From assembly GCF_036416795.1 (NCBI RefSeq), contig NZ_CP143867.1, positions 2,108,001-2,172,000 of the forward strand: 64,000 nucleotides of DNA, in the 5' to 3' direction. The notes below the pieces were generated by a model, which was not told the origin of the DNA, did no database searches, and saw only the letters and a list, made by a program, of their open reading frames with translations. Positions 17,548 to 26,699 of the stretch are shown piece after piece. The DNA is from Bacteroides sp. MSB163. GTDB lineage: Bacteria; Bacteroidota; Bacteroidia; Bacteroidales; Bacteroidaceae. The translations under genes and the position numbers were made by a program. Within the stretch, counting starts at the first letter, position 1. Each line of letters starts with the position of its first letter.

Positions 17548-19395
17548 TTACAGATTCTTTTCTGTATAATCCCCGTTAGCTTTAATCAGCTCAATCAGCT
17601 TTTCTACAGCTTCTTCTTCGGGAATATTTTTTTCAATGCATTCTTTCTTCTTATACAGACTGATTTTCCCACGTCCGGCACCTACGTAGCCATAGTCAGC
17701 ATCAGCCATTTCTCCGGGACCATTGACGATGCAGCCCATAATACCTATTTTCAATCCTTTCAGGTGTGAAGTAGCAGCTTTTACACGTGCTATGGTACTT
17801 TGAAGATCGAACAGGGTACGTCCGCATCCGGGACAGGAGATATATTCCGTTTTGCTGGTGCGTATACGTCCTGCTTGCAAAATACCAAAGGCTGTGGCAT
17901 CTACTACGGCATGGCTGAGATCTCCCTGGTTGAACAGGAAAATACCATCGCAAAGACCGTCGAAGATAAGTGCTCCCATGTCGGCAGCAGATTTTATCTG
18001 CAAATCCTCTGCATCATTTTCAGCATAGTGCTGGAAGAATACAACCGGATTTTTCAGTCCTTCCTGCATCAATTGGTGCACTAAGGCACGATGTTCCCCA
18101 AGTCGGTTAGGATGGTTACTCTGTGATATAATGACTACTTCCGGATGATATTTCAGACAAGCAATCACTTCTTCCGTTTGTGCCATGTAAGGCATAAACA
18201 TGAATTTCAAATCGGCTTGGCAATTGCCCATAAGTGGCATCTGCTGGTAATTGAAAGCCGGATAGGTTCCGGGCTCTTCTTCCCATACATCCGCATCCAG
18301 GATGTATTCCACTCCTTCTTCACGAGTTTCCGGTAAGGCACGTCCGGCGTATATATAATCCGGAATGAATTGCGGGTTCGTATCAAACTTGCCGTCCATG
18401 CGTTCGGCAATGACTACAGGCAGGTGATTCCCACCTATGTTGCGTACGGCAGTTGTCTCACGTCGTACCGGAGAAAGATAGTTGAAACCTTCCGCTTCCA
18501 CTCCGGGTATGTAAGGGTGATCCTGGTGCTGCATAATGTAATCCACCAACTTTCGTGCTACAGGTATTTCTGCTTCCGGAGCTTCGCTCAAAGAAACGCG
18601 GATGGTATCACCCAGACCGTCGGCTAGCAATGCACCAATACCCAATGCAGATTTGATACGTCCGTCCTCACCATCCCCGGCTTCTGTAACGCCAAGGTGC
18701 AGCGGGAATTGCATTCCTTCCTTTTCCATTACGGCAGCCAGCAGGCGAACCGTTTTCACCATTACCACTGTATTGGAAGCTTTAATAGAGATAACAACAT
18801 CTGTAAAATCTTCTTTTACACAGATGCGCAGGAACTCCATGCATGATTCTACCATACCTTCCGGTGTATCGCCATAGCGAGACATAATGCGGTCGGATAG
18901 TGAGCCATGATTTACACCGATGCGGATAGCTGTATGATTCTCCTTGCAGATATTCAGGAAAGGAACGAACCGGTCATGTATCTTCTGCAACTCTTGTGCA
19001 TACTCTTCGTCTGTATATTCCAGATGCTTGAAGGTGCGTGCGGCATCTACATAGTTTCCCGGATTGATACGTACTTTCTCGACATACTGCGCTGCTACGT
19101 CTGCCACTTTTGGATTGAAGTGGATGTCGGCAACCAGTGGAACCATATATCCATCCCGGCGTAAACCGGCATTGATGTTCATCAGGTTTTCCGCTTCTTT
19201 AATACCTTGTGCTGTTAGACGTACATATTCACCTCCGGCATCTACAATGCGTTTGGCCTGTGCCACGCTGGCTTCTGTATCCTGCGTGGCGGTGTTTGTC
19301 ATACTCTGTATGCGTATAGGATTGGAGCCGCCCATAGGGGTGGCTCCAATATTTACTTCTGATGTTTTCCGACGGAAATAGTTGAATAAATCCAC
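17548..19395 (-). CDS. ispG: 4-hydroxy-3-methylbut-2-enyl diphosphate synthase, long Bacteroidota form
   Basis: This 615-residue IspG (GcpE) converts MEcPP to HMBPP in the methylerythritol phosphate isoprenoid pathway. The N-terminal TIM barrel has the signature IRIQSMTNTATQDTEASVAQ and LVADIHFNPKVA. The C-terminal [4Fe-4S] cysteines lie in SCPGCGRTLFDLQ and GIMGCIVNGPGEMADADYGY. It is about 250 residues longer than the E. coli enzyme because of the middle domain found in plants, Chlamydiae and Bacteroidota, so the length is normal here. It is the last gene of a minus-strand run (rpoN, PAP2-like, gcvH, purE, ispG). Confidence 0.97.
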   Translation of the reverse strand: MDLFNYFRRKTSEVNIGATPMGGSNPIRIQSMTNTATQDTEASVAQAKRIVDAGGEYVRLTAQGIKEAENLMNINAGLRRDGYMVPLVADIHFNPKVADVAAQYVEKVRINPGNYVDAARTFKHLEYTDEEYAQELQKIHDRFVPFLNICKENHTAIRIGVNHGSLSDRIMSRYGDTPEGMVESCMEFLRICVKEDFTDVVISIKASNTVVMVKTVRLLAAVMEKEGMQFPLHLGVTEAGDGEDGRIKSALGIGALLADGLGDTIRVSLSEAPEAEIPVARKLVDYIMQHQDHPYIPGVEAEGFNYLSPVRRETTAVRNIGGNHLPVVIAERMDGKFDTNPQFIPDYIYAGRALPETREEGVEYILDADVWEEEPGTYPAFNYQQMPLMGNCQADLKFMFMPYMAQTEEVIACLKYHPEVVIISQSNHPNRLGEHRALVHQLMQEGLKNPVVFFQHYAENDAEDLQIKSAADMGALIFDGLCDGIFLFNQGDLSHAVVDATAFGILQAGRIRTSKTEYISCPGCGRTLFDLQSTIARVKAATSHLKGLKIGIMGCIVNGPGEMADADYGYVGAGRGKISLYKKKECIEKNIPEEEAVEKLIELIKANGDYTEKNL

Positions 19396-19404
19396 GATGT
19401 AAAT

Positions 19405-19486
19405 GATGAATTAAGAATGAAGAATTAAGAATTACCATGCGGCATAATTGCGCAGCCAATTCTTCATTATTCATTCTTCATTATTA
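19405..19486. repeat. Period-7 repeats forming an inverted pair between purE and ispG
   Basis: Four heptamers lie at 19405-19432 (GATGAAT, TAAGAAT, GAAGAAT, TAAGAAT). Four more of the complementary type lie at 19459-19486 (ATTCTTC, ATTATTC, ATTCTTC, ATTATTA), the last overlapping the purE stop. The two blocks can pair as a long imperfect hairpin. Confidence 0.85.
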
Positions 19487-19993
19487 ATTAACTTTGTATT
19501 CGTACTTTACTTCTTTCAGTTCCTCGTTCGCCTTTACGATTTTCTTTTTCAGCCCTTCTTTGTAGGCTGCAAAAGTTTCAGCGAGATCGGCATCGCCCAA
19601 AGCTAGCATTTGTATAGCAAGAATGGCAGCATTCATGGCGCCATTGATGGCAACTGTGGCTACAGGGATTCCGGGAGGCATCTGAATGATAGAGTAGAGA
19701 GCATCTACGCCATCCAGCACAGAACCTTTAACGGGAACTCCGATGACGGGCAGTGTAGTGTTGGCAGCGATGACTCCGGGCAGAGCGGCGGCCATGCCGG
19801 CGGCTGCGATTATCACTTTAACGCCGCGTCCGCGGGCGTTCTTTGCAAAATCCTCTACAGCTTCCGGAGTGCGGTGTGCAGAAAGAGCGTTCATTTCGAA
19901 CGGTACATGTAAATCATTCAGCAGTTGAGCGGCCTTTTCCATAACAGGGAGGTCGGAGGTGCTGCCCATGATGATGCTTACTAATGGAGACAT
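19484..19993 (-). CDS. purE: N5-carboxyaminoimidazole ribonucleotide mutase
   Basis: This 169-residue class I PurE interconverts N5-CAIR and CAIR in purine biosynthesis. It carries the phosphate-binding GSTSDLPVM near the N-terminus, the catalytic-site SAHRTPE, the AAAGMAAALPGVIA loop and the GVDALYSIIQMPPGIPVATVAI core. Its length is normal for the family. It lies between gcvH and ispG on the same strand, with a heptamer-repeat gap on each side. Confidence 0.97.
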   Translation of the reverse strand: MSPLVSIIMGSTSDLPVMEKAAQLLNDLHVPFEMNALSAHRTPEAVEDFAKNARGRGVKVIIAAAGMAAALPGVIAANTTLPVIGVPVKGSVLDGVDALYSIIQMPPGIPVATVAINGAMNAAILAIQMLALGDADLAETFAAYKEGLKKKIVKANEELKEVKYEYKVN

Positions 19994-19995
19994 AA

Positions 19996-20063
19996 TTATT
20001 TAGTTATTAGTGTTTAGTGATTAGTGATTAGCAAACTTCTCAATATTATTTTGCTAATCACTA
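19996..20063. repeat. Period-7 repeats and a hairpin between gcvH and purE
   Basis: Five heptamers run from 19996 to 20030 (TTATTTA, GTTATTA, GTGTTTA, GTGATTA, GTGATTA). The segment TAGTGATTAGCAAA (20022-20035) is exactly complementary to 20050-20063, a 14-bp stem with a 14-nt loop. The stem lies 4 nt past the gcvH stop, so it may terminate or process the gcvH transcript. Confidence 0.85.
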
Positions 20064-20067
20064 ATAG

Positions 20068-20454
20068 TTAATCGTTAATCAACGCTTTGTAGGCAGCTGC
20101 ATCCAGCAATGAATCGAAATCTGCATCAGCATCTGGTTTCATTTTGATGAGCCAGCCTTCGCCGTACGGATCTTTGTTTACCAGTTCCGGTTGGTCAGCA
20201 AGAGCCTCGTTCTGCTCCAGGATTTCTCCACCTACGGGCAAGAAAAGATCCGAAATGGTTTTCACTACTTCAATGGTCCCGAATACTTCGTCGGCTGCCA
20301 ATGTTTCGCCCTCCGTCTGGATATCTACGAATACGATGTCGCCCAATTGTGCCTGAGCGTAATCAGTGATACCTACATAAGCTACATCGCCTTCAAGGCG
20401 TATCCACTCGTGTTCTTTGGTGTACTTTACATTTTCTGGGAAATTCATGATCAT
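20068..20454 (-). CDS. gcvH: Glycine cleavage system H protein
   Basis: This 128-residue lipoyl-carrier protein shuttles the aminomethyl group between the P, T and L proteins of glycine cleavage. The start region NVKYTKEHEWIRLEGDVAYVGITDYAQ and the lipoyl-lysine hairpin FGTIEVVKTISDL are diagnostic; Lys in VVKT is the lipoylation site. ATG 20448 (MNFPENV) is an alternative start that matches the family better. No P or T gene is nearby. Confidence 0.97.
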   Translation of the reverse strand: MIMNFPENVKYTKEHEWIRLEGDVAYVGITDYAQAQLGDIVFVDIQTEGETLAADEVFGTIEVVKTISDLFLPVGGEILEQNEALADQPELVNKDPYGEGWLIKMKPDADADFDSLLDAAAYKALIND

Positions 20455-20477
20455 TATTTTTAAAGGTTAATACTGTT

Positions 20478-20505
20478 ATAATTGACAATTGATAATTGAC
20501 AATTG
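20478..20505. repeat. Period-7 repeat upstream of gcvH
   Basis: Four consecutive heptamers alternate ATAATTG, ACAATTG, ATAATTG, ACAATTG. The sequence differs from the heptamer arrays in the neighbouring gaps, while the period is the same. Confidence 0.85.
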
Positions 20506-20537
20506 GAGTTACTTTATTCTTCAATTCTCCACTTCTC

Positions 20538-21203
20538 TCAAAAGAGGAAGATACGGAACAGGATATTACTCAGTGGATGAAGCACCAATAAGGAGCAAAT
20601 TAATCCTACGGCAAAACCTACCAGTACCTCTCCCAATGTATGATGCTGTAAAATAATACGTGCTGTGCCCAGGACACCTGCAATCAGGATGAACAGACAT
20701 AGCCACCATACCGGATTGTATCCGAACAAGGCACTGAAAGATACCAGCCCTCCTACAATAGCCCCTACACCTGCCATGTGCTCGCTTAACTTCCATTTCA
20801 GATTGACAACAATGCAGATAACCATCATGATCAATGCGGCAAGAATAATCCCCGTCATGTACCAAGGGATATTCAGGCGGTGCATCATCACCAGGCAGAA
20901 TACGTATGAAGTAATAGTAAGCAGGAATGGCATAAAGCGCCGCTTACGTTCACCCAAGTCTTCGGGACTGAAACCGTTGATTTTACGGAATAGGAAGATG
21001 GTGAGCGTAGGCATAAGAATAGTGAAGCAGTACACTACTCCCAGCACAATCAGCTTATACTGTATAGGCATGATGCGCAGGTACGAGAAAAGGAACAGAA
21101 TCAGAAACGCCAGGAACGGGATGGAAAACGGCGTGAATATAGCCGATATCACCCGGGCTGTCCGGATTAAGGTCCTGTCTGCTACAATATGTTGTTCTTC
21201 CAT
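20538..21203 (-). CDS. PAP2-like integral membrane protein
   Basis: This 221-residue protein has about six hydrophobic segments. Two stretches resemble the PAP2 phosphatase active site: LSEHMAGVGAIVGG (like the S-x-H motif) and ARIILQHHTLGEVLVGFAVG (like the R-x5-H-x3-D/E motif, with Glu in place of Asp). The first PAP2 motif (KxxxxxxRP) is weaker; GERKRRFMPF may correspond. A lipid-phosphate phosphatase role, for example on undecaprenyl-type lipids, is possible. It lies between rpoN and gcvH in the minus-strand run. Confidence 0.65.
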   Translation of the reverse strand: MEEQHIVADRTLIRTARVISAIFTPFSIPFLAFLILFLFSYLRIMPIQYKLIVLGVVYCFTILMPTLTIFLFRKINGFSPEDLGERKRRFMPFLLTITSYVFCLVMMHRLNIPWYMTGIILAALIMMVICIVVNLKWKLSEHMAGVGAIVGGLVSFSALFGYNPVWWLCLFILIAGVLGTARIILQHHTLGEVLVGFAVGLICSLLVLHPLSNILFRIFLF

Positions 21204-21209
21204 TTTAAT

Positions 21210-21279
21210 GTACGATTTTACGATGTACGATATACGATTGAAATTACTACCACTTTATCACCTTACCACCTTATCACTC
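21210..21279. repeat. Period-7 and period-8 repeats between rpoN and the PAP2-like gene
   Basis: At 21210-21238 the units GTACGAT, TTTACGAT, GTACGAT, ATACGAT follow one another (7, 8, 7, 7 nt). At 21248-21279 octamers of the type TACCACTT, TATCACCT, TACCACCT, TATCACTC follow. Both lie in the 79-nt gap before the PAP2-like gene. Confidence 0.8.
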
Positions 21280-21282
21280 CCA

Positions 21283-22773
21283 TCACCTCCTCAACCTTGC
21301 CACCGGTATGTTCAACTGTTGCCTGTACTTGGCTACCGTGCGGCGTGCTATAGGATATCCTTTTTCTTTCAGTATATCCGTCAGTTCATCATCCGTATAA
21401 GGTTTCTTTTTATCTTCATTGTCAATGCATTCTTTCAATATCTTACGAATCTCACGTACAGACATTTCCTCACCGTCTTCGGTGACGTATCCATCACTGA
21501 AGAAGAATTTCAGTGAATAGATGCCATAGTTGGTTTGCACATATTTGCTGTTGCTGACGCGGGAGATGGTTGAAATGTCCAGTCCGGTACGTTCGGCAAC
21601 ATCCTTCAATATCATAGGGCGCAACAATGATTCGTCTCCTTCGAGGAAGAACGGGCGTTGCAGGTCGATAATGGCTTGCATGGTAGTCATTAATGTATTC
21701 TGGCGCTGCTTCACGGCATCAATAAAGCCTTGTGCTGAATCCATCTTCTGCTTCAGGAACATCATGGCTTCTTTCGACTCTTTCGATTGGTTAGCCCTGT
21801 TTTTGGTATGTTCTTCCACCATCTCGGTGAAGTCACGGCTCATACGCAGTTCCGGAACGTTCCGGTTGTTCAGAGCCAGGTTGATGGTGCCGTCGTCGTA
21901 TGTATCTACAATGAAGTCGGGGATGATCTGTTGCATGTTCCGGCCGATGGCTTCACCCAGGGAGGCACCCGGACGCGGATTGAGTTTGCAGATCTCTTTG
22001 ATAGCCTGTTCAAAAGCATCTTCTTCCAGTCCGAGCTTCTGCTGTATCTTGTCCCAATGCTTACGGGTAAATTCTTCGTAACATTCGGAGATGATCGCTT
22101 CTTCTATATAAAGTAGAGGGTTCGGGGTGAAGTGCTGTTGCTCTATCTTGCGATGAATCTGAATGAGCAGGCATTCTTGTAGGTTGCGTGCACCGAGTCC
22201 GGCGGGATCAAAGTCCTGGATGATCTTCAGTGCCTCTTCCAATTCTTCCTGGGTACATTCGATGCCGGCATAGATGGCGAGTTCATCACAGATGCTATCC
22301 AGAGACTTACGTAACAGGCCATCGTCATCCAATGATCCGATCAGATATTCCGCCAGTTCACGTTGGTGCTCGGTCAAGTCACGTTCGCTTAGCTGCTCCT
22401 TTAGGGTTTCGTAAAAAGAAGTGGCGTCGGAGAAAGGAATTTCTTCGGCCTGTTCACCTTTGCTACGGTTGTTTTCCTGCAATTTGTAATCGGGGATATC
22501 GTCTTCGCTCAAATAGTCGCTTAATGAATCATATTCGTTGGCTCCGTTGTCTTCTGCGGAACCTTCCGTATCGGAATTATCAGAAAAGTCGTCACTTGCC
22601 GTATCTTCCTTTCCTTCTTCCAGAGCCGGATTTTCCAGAAGTTCCGCATGTATACGGTCTTCCAGTTCTACAGCGGGCAATTCCAGTAGCTTCACTACCA
22701 GAATCTGCTGGGGCGACAGTGTTTGTACCTGTTGCTGCGCTTGAGTTTGTACTTGTCTGGAACCTTGTGCCAT
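21283..22773 (-). CDS. rpoN: RNA polymerase sigma-54 factor
   Basis: This 496-residue sigma-54 has the glutamine-rich Region I (QTQAQQQVQTLSPQQILVVKLLELP), an acidic linker (about 50-110), the core-binding domain (about 115-300, with LLRKSLDSICDELAIYAG and DFDPAGLGARNLQECLLIQI), the HTH (GLDISTISRVSNSKYVQTNYGIYSLKFFF) and the C-terminal RpoN box (ARRTVAKYRQQLNIP). It directs transcription from -24/-12 promoters with AAA+ activators. It is divergent from the M24B peptidase gene. Confidence 0.97.
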   Translation of the reverse strand: MAQGSRQVQTQAQQQVQTLSPQQILVVKLLELPAVELEDRIHAELLENPALEEGKEDTASDDFSDNSDTEGSAEDNGANEYDSLSDYLSEDDIPDYKLQENNRSKGEQAEEIPFSDATSFYETLKEQLSERDLTEHQRELAEYLIGSLDDDGLLRKSLDSICDELAIYAGIECTQEELEEALKIIQDFDPAGLGARNLQECLLIQIHRKIEQQHFTPNPLLYIEEAIISECYEEFTRKHWDKIQQKLGLEEDAFEQAIKEICKLNPRPGASLGEAIGRNMQQIIPDFIVDTYDDGTINLALNNRNVPELRMSRDFTEMVEEHTKNRANQSKESKEAMMFLKQKMDSAQGFIDAVKQRQNTLMTTMQAIIDLQRPFFLEGDESLLRPMILKDVAERTGLDISTISRVSNSKYVQTNYGIYSLKFFFSDGYVTEDGEEMSVREIRKILKECIDNEDKKKPYTDDELTDILKEKGYPIARRTVAKYRQQLNIPVARLRR

Positions 22774-22798
22774 ACTTATTCTTTTCTTTTACTCGCCG

Positions 22799-23056
22799 CA
22801 AAGATAATGCAAACCGAGACAGAATAAAATGAACTCGTTCATTTTTTATGCCGAGGCGCAACTTATCTTCACACTTTTTGCAAAAATAGTGAATAGTTCG
22901 GGAACGCGAAATGTTCTCGGCATAAGTTTTTCATGCAAGCATGAAAGATTGATGCCTAATTTACATTATCTTTGCTAAAAGCGAAGATAAGCTGTACATC
23001 AGCAATAAAAAATAGGCAAGCTTATTTTGTGCTGCTTTCGGTTTGCATTATCTTTG
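22799..23056. promoter_or_regulatory. Divergent rpoN / aminopeptidase promoter region bounded by a 19-bp inverted repeat
   Basis: In this 313-bp gene-free gap TCGGTTTGCATTATCTTTG occurs exactly at 23038-23056 (plus) and at 22799-22817 (minus). Each copy contains a -7 box TATCTTTG. On the plus strand TTTG (23026-23029), 19 nt and TATCTTTG (23049-23056) form a full Bacteroides promoter for the aminopeptidase. On the minus strand the -33 position before rpoN reads TTTT. A third related ATTATCTTTG ends at 22976. Nothing else is evident in the gap. Confidence 0.75.
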
Positions 23057-23086
23057 TGCGTATCAACTTAAAAAAAATGCAACGTT

Positions 23087-24460
23087 ATGTTTGATAAAGA
23101 AACTTATGTGCAGCGCAGAGCCCTGCTGAAAAAAAATATTGGCTCCGGAGTGTTACTATTCTTGGGAAATGACGAACAAGGACTGAATTATGAAGATAAT
23201 GCTTTCCGTTATCGTCAGGATTCTACTTTCCTCTACTATTTCGGCTTGTCGTTTGCCGGACTTTCCGCTATCATTGACATCGATGAGGACAAAGAAATCA
23301 TTTTCGGAGACGAACTGACTATCGATCATATTGTATGGATGGGTACGCAGCCGACTCTGAAAGAGAAGAGTGAACGGGTAGGCATTCGGGAGACGCTTCC
23401 TTCCGCCGGGATTATCAGCTATCTGCACAAAGCCGTACAAAAAGGTCAGACGGTGCATTATCTTCCGCCTTACCGTCCCGAACATAAGTTGAAACTCATG
23501 GATTGGCTGGGTATTCCGCCTGCACGTCAGGAAGGTTCCGTGCCGTTTATCCGTGCGGTGGTGGCACAGCGTAATTATAAATCTGCCGAAGAGATTGCAG
23601 AGATAGAAAGGGCATGTGATGTGACTGCCGACATGCATATCAAGGCTATGGAAGTGATTCGGCCGGGTATGTACGAATATGAAGTTGTGGCAGAGATGAA
23701 CCGTGTAGCCGAAATGAATAATTGCGAACTTTCTTTCCCTACAATTGCCACAATCAACGGACAGACTTTGCATAATCATTATCATGGTAATAGAATTAAA
23801 TCGGGTGACTTGTTCCTGATCGATGCCGGTGCAGAACTTCCATCGGGCTATTGCGGTGACATGTCGTCTACCGTACCTGCCGATAAAACGTTTACTTCGA
23901 AGCAACGTGCCGTTTACGAAATTCAGAATGCTATGCATCTGGAATCAGTAAAGGCTCTCCGTCCGGGTATTCCTTATATGGAAGTGTACGACTTATCTGC
24001 CCGCGTAATGGTAGAGGGTTTGAAAGGACTGGGTCTGATGAAAGGAAATGCGGATGATGCGGTGCGCGAAGGTGCTCATGCATTGTTCTATCCCCACGGT
24101 CTGGGACACATGATGGGACTGGATGTGCATGATATGGAAAATCTGGGCGAAGTGTGGGTAGGCTATAACGGTCAGCCCAAGAGCACACAGTTCGGACGTA
24201 AGTCTCAACGCCTTGCTATTCCTTTGGAACCGGGCTTTGTACATACTGTTGAGCCGGGTATCTACTTCATTCCCGAATTGATTGATATGTGGAAAGAAGG
24301 TAAGAAATTCACTGACTTTATCAATTATGACAAAGTGGAAGAATATCGTGACTTCGGTGGTATCCGCAATGAAGAAGATTATCTTATTACAGAAACCGGT
24401 GCCCGCCGCTTAGGCAAGAAGATACCATTGACTCCGGAAGAAGTGGAAGCTTTGCGATAG
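23087..24460 (+). CDS. pepP: Xaa-Pro aminopeptidase (M24B, aminopeptidase P family)
   Basis: This 457-residue cytoplasmic protein has an N-terminal creatinase-like domain (about 1-170) and a pita-bread metallopeptidase domain. The five metal ligands are in FLIDAGAE, GYCGDMSSTVP, PHGLGHMMGLDVHD, HTVEPGIYF and GGIRNEEDYLIT, all present. It removes N-terminal residues next to proline. Its promoter matches the Bacteroides consensus, and the thioredoxin-fold gene follows after 13 nt, so they are probably co-transcribed. The symbol is assigned by family resemblance. Confidence 0.92.
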   Translation: MFDKETYVQRRALLKKNIGSGVLLFLGNDEQGLNYEDNAFRYRQDSTFLYYFGLSFAGLSAIIDIDEDKEIIFGDELTIDHIVWMGTQPTLKEKSERVGIRETLPSAGIISYLHKAVQKGQTVHYLPPYRPEHKLKLMDWLGIPPARQEGSVPFIRAVVAQRNYKSAEEIAEIERACDVTADMHIKAMEVIRPGMYEYEVVAEMNRVAEMNNCELSFPTIATINGQTLHNHYHGNRIKSGDLFLIDAGAELPSGYCGDMSSTVPADKTFTSKQRAVYEIQNAMHLESVKALRPGIPYMEVYDLSARVMVEGLKGLGLMKGNADDAVREGAHALFYPHGLGHMMGLDVHDMENLGEVWVGYNGQPKSTQFGRKSQRLAIPLEPGFVHTVEPGIYFIPELIDMWKEGKKFTDFINYDKVEEYRDFGGIRNEEDYLITETGARRLGKKIPLTPEEVEALR

Positions 24461-24473
24461 TATCAATTTAAGA

Positions 24474-26561
24474 ATGAGCCTAATGAAAAAACTACTATTC
24501 TTATTTTGTCTTTTGTCCTGGAGTGCATTAAATGCACAGAAGACGATTAATCGCCCTCCGTTTATAGCAAAGGCTACGGAAACCATTGAGATAGCTGCCG
24601 TTCATTTATCGGATACAGCTACCGTGATTGATGTGGATGCAAAATTTACTCCAAAGTACTGGATACGTATTGCCCCTGCTACCTGTCTGGTGGCAGATAA
24701 TGGTGAACGTTATCAGGTGCGGCAGGGAGTAGGTATTGAGTTGGGACAGGAATTTTGGATGCCAGAATCCGGAGAGGCCACTTTCTCTTTGATATTTCCA
24801 CCTTTGCCGCCATCTGTAAAATCATTCGATTTTGTGGAAGGGGAAGGTGAGAGAGATTTTAATCTTTTCGGTATCAGCCTGACTGGAAAGTTGCCTAAGC
24901 TCCAATTGCCTAAAGGCCTAGAGAAGGCAGGAAAAATGACTGCTGTAGCTTTGCCGGCTCCTGAAATCAAAGAGGGAACAGCTATCATCAGTGGTCGTAC
25001 TTTGGATTATAAGCCTTCATTCCGGATGAAAGTAGAATTACATTCAGCTGATTTCTTATCTGCTTATGGACAAAAGAGTACAGAGTTAGAGCTGGATGAA
25101 GCGGGAAACTTCCATACGGAAATATCAGTTTCACATCCTTCTATCGCCTATTTAAGTGTGGGTGGACCTGTTGTTCCTTTTTTGTTGTCTCCGGGTGGAG
25201 AAACCAAGGTTACCGTAAATCTTCGTGAAATGACGCGTGCTTCCAGTCGTTTACAGAAAGATACGAAGGCTGAAGGGAAGAAGGTTTATTTTGAAGGACT
25301 GAATGCAGGATTGAATACGGAGATGAATTCCGGACTGGAAATTCCTCTTTGTTCTGTTGAGCTGAAAGACTTATATGACATGACTCCGGATCAGTACAAA
25401 GCATATTGCATGCGGAAATATGAAGAAGCGAACAATGTGATCCGTGCCAATAAGAAAATAAGTGCAGCTTATGCGGAATTGTTGACGGTGCTGAATAAAG
25501 ATGCATTGTATGGACTGTTATGTGGATATGATTATCAGCTATTGCAGGCTTATGCTCAGCAAAAAGGACTGTCGTTGCGTGATGCCGGTAAGGAGTATCT
25601 CTCAAAAGAACCGTCAGATGGCTATTTTGACTTTTTAAGTAAACTGGATTACATCAATTCACCCAAGTCTGTGTATTGCTTCAATTATTCCGGTATGGTA
25701 AGGAATACCGCATATATCCATTTGCCGTCTGTTAAGACCGTCGGTATCTTTGATTACCTGCTTGACTCATCCAAGGTAAGTCCGGAGGATAAGGAAGTAA
25801 TGAAAAAATACCGTGATAATCCTTCGTCGCAGGATGCTTCTATAATGAGAGTGTTGAGAGATAAGTATGACAACCTCTTTCAGGAGTGTGGCAAGGTGGC
25901 TTTGGAAGCTAATCAGAAGGCGGTTGGAGAGGTAATAGGAGGTAAAGGTATCTATCATGATGTGCAGACGGCAATGCAATGTGCTTCAAAACTGGAAGAT
26001 TTTATGCCTTTGTCTGAAGACGATTTTGCTACATTACGCACGATTGAGAATCCCTATTTCCTGAACCAATTGACTGCAATGAATACAGAGCTGCTTCAGA
26101 AGATAGAAGAAAATAAGAAGAAGCGTAGTTTTATGGTTCGTACTCTGCCCGAAGATGTGAAGGACGATGCCCTTTTTGAAGCCATTGTCGATCCGTTCAA
26201 GGGTAAAGTAGTGCTTGTTGATTTCTGGGCCACCTGGTGCGGACCTTGTAAGATGGCTATGAAGATGATGAAACCCATGAAGGAGGAGCTGATAGATAAA
26301 GATATCGTGTATGTCTTTATTGCCGGTGAAAATTCTCCGGAGACAACATGGAACAATATGATACCCGATATTCATGGTGAGCATTACCGGTTGACCAATG
26401 CTCAGTGGGCAGCTATTTGTGATAAATTCGAAGTCCGTGGCGTACCTACTTATCTGGTGCTCGACCGTGAAGGGAAACAAACGTACCGGTCAGTAGGTTT
26501 TCCGGGAACGGATACGGTGAAAGGTGAGTTATTGAAAGCATTAAATTCTTCCGCTGATTGA
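24474..26561 (+). CDS. Large secreted protein with C-terminal TlpA/thioredoxin domain
   Basis: This 695-residue protein has a signal peptide (SWSALNAQ). The first 450 or so residues are beta-rich followed by helical, and carry no motif that I can assign. The C-terminal 140 residues are a TlpA-like thioredoxin domain with VVLVDFWATWCGPCKMAMKMM (CGPC active site) and the cis-Pro loop FEVRGVPTYLVLD. Proteins of this layout are common periplasmic disulfide reductases in Bacteroides. ATG 24483 is an alternative start. A strong terminator follows at 26598-26637. Confidence 0.8.
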   Translation: MSLMKKLLFLFCLLSWSALNAQKTINRPPFIAKATETIEIAAVHLSDTATVIDVDAKFTPKYWIRIAPATCLVADNGERYQVRQGVGIELGQEFWMPESGEATFSLIFPPLPPSVKSFDFVEGEGERDFNLFGISLTGKLPKLQLPKGLEKAGKMTAVALPAPEIKEGTAIISGRTLDYKPSFRMKVELHSADFLSAYGQKSTELELDEAGNFHTEISVSHPSIAYLSVGGPVVPFLLSPGGETKVTVNLREMTRASSRLQKDTKAEGKKVYFEGLNAGLNTEMNSGLEIPLCSVELKDLYDMTPDQYKAYCMRKYEEANNVIRANKKISAAYAELLTVLNKDALYGLLCGYDYQLLQAYAQQKGLSLRDAGKEYLSKEPSDGYFDFLSKLDYINSPKSVYCFNYSGMVRNTAYIHLPSVKTVGIFDYLLDSSKVSPEDKEVMKKYRDNPSSQDASIMRVLRDKYDNLFQECGKVALEANQKAVGEVIGGKGIYHDVQTAMQCASKLEDFMPLSEDDFATLRTIENPYFLNQLTAMNTELLQKIEENKKKRSFMVRTLPEDVKDDALFEAIVDPFKGKVVLVDFWATWCGPCKMAMKMMKPMKEELIDKDIVYVFIAGENSPETTWNNMIPDIHGEHYRLTNAQWAAICDKFEVRGVPTYLVLDREGKQTYRSVGFPGTDTVKGELLKALNSSAD

Positions 26562-26597
26562 TCATATACTAACGTCAGTTCTAAAAGATTTCAAGTT

Positions 26598-26637
26598 GCC
26601 CGGCATTGATAAAGTTGACATCAATGACGGGCTTTTC
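26598..26637 (+). terminator. Intrinsic terminator after the TlpA-like gene
   Basis: GCCCGGCATTGAT (26598-26610) pairs with ATCAATGACGGGC (26620-26632), 13 bp with one mismatch, followed by TTTTCTT. It lies 37 nt after the stop codon. Confidence 0.85.
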
Positions 26638-26699
26638 TTATCAAAGAAGCAATACGCTGCGATCAATATCCCTCCTATGTCAAAAAAACATCGCCTTTA

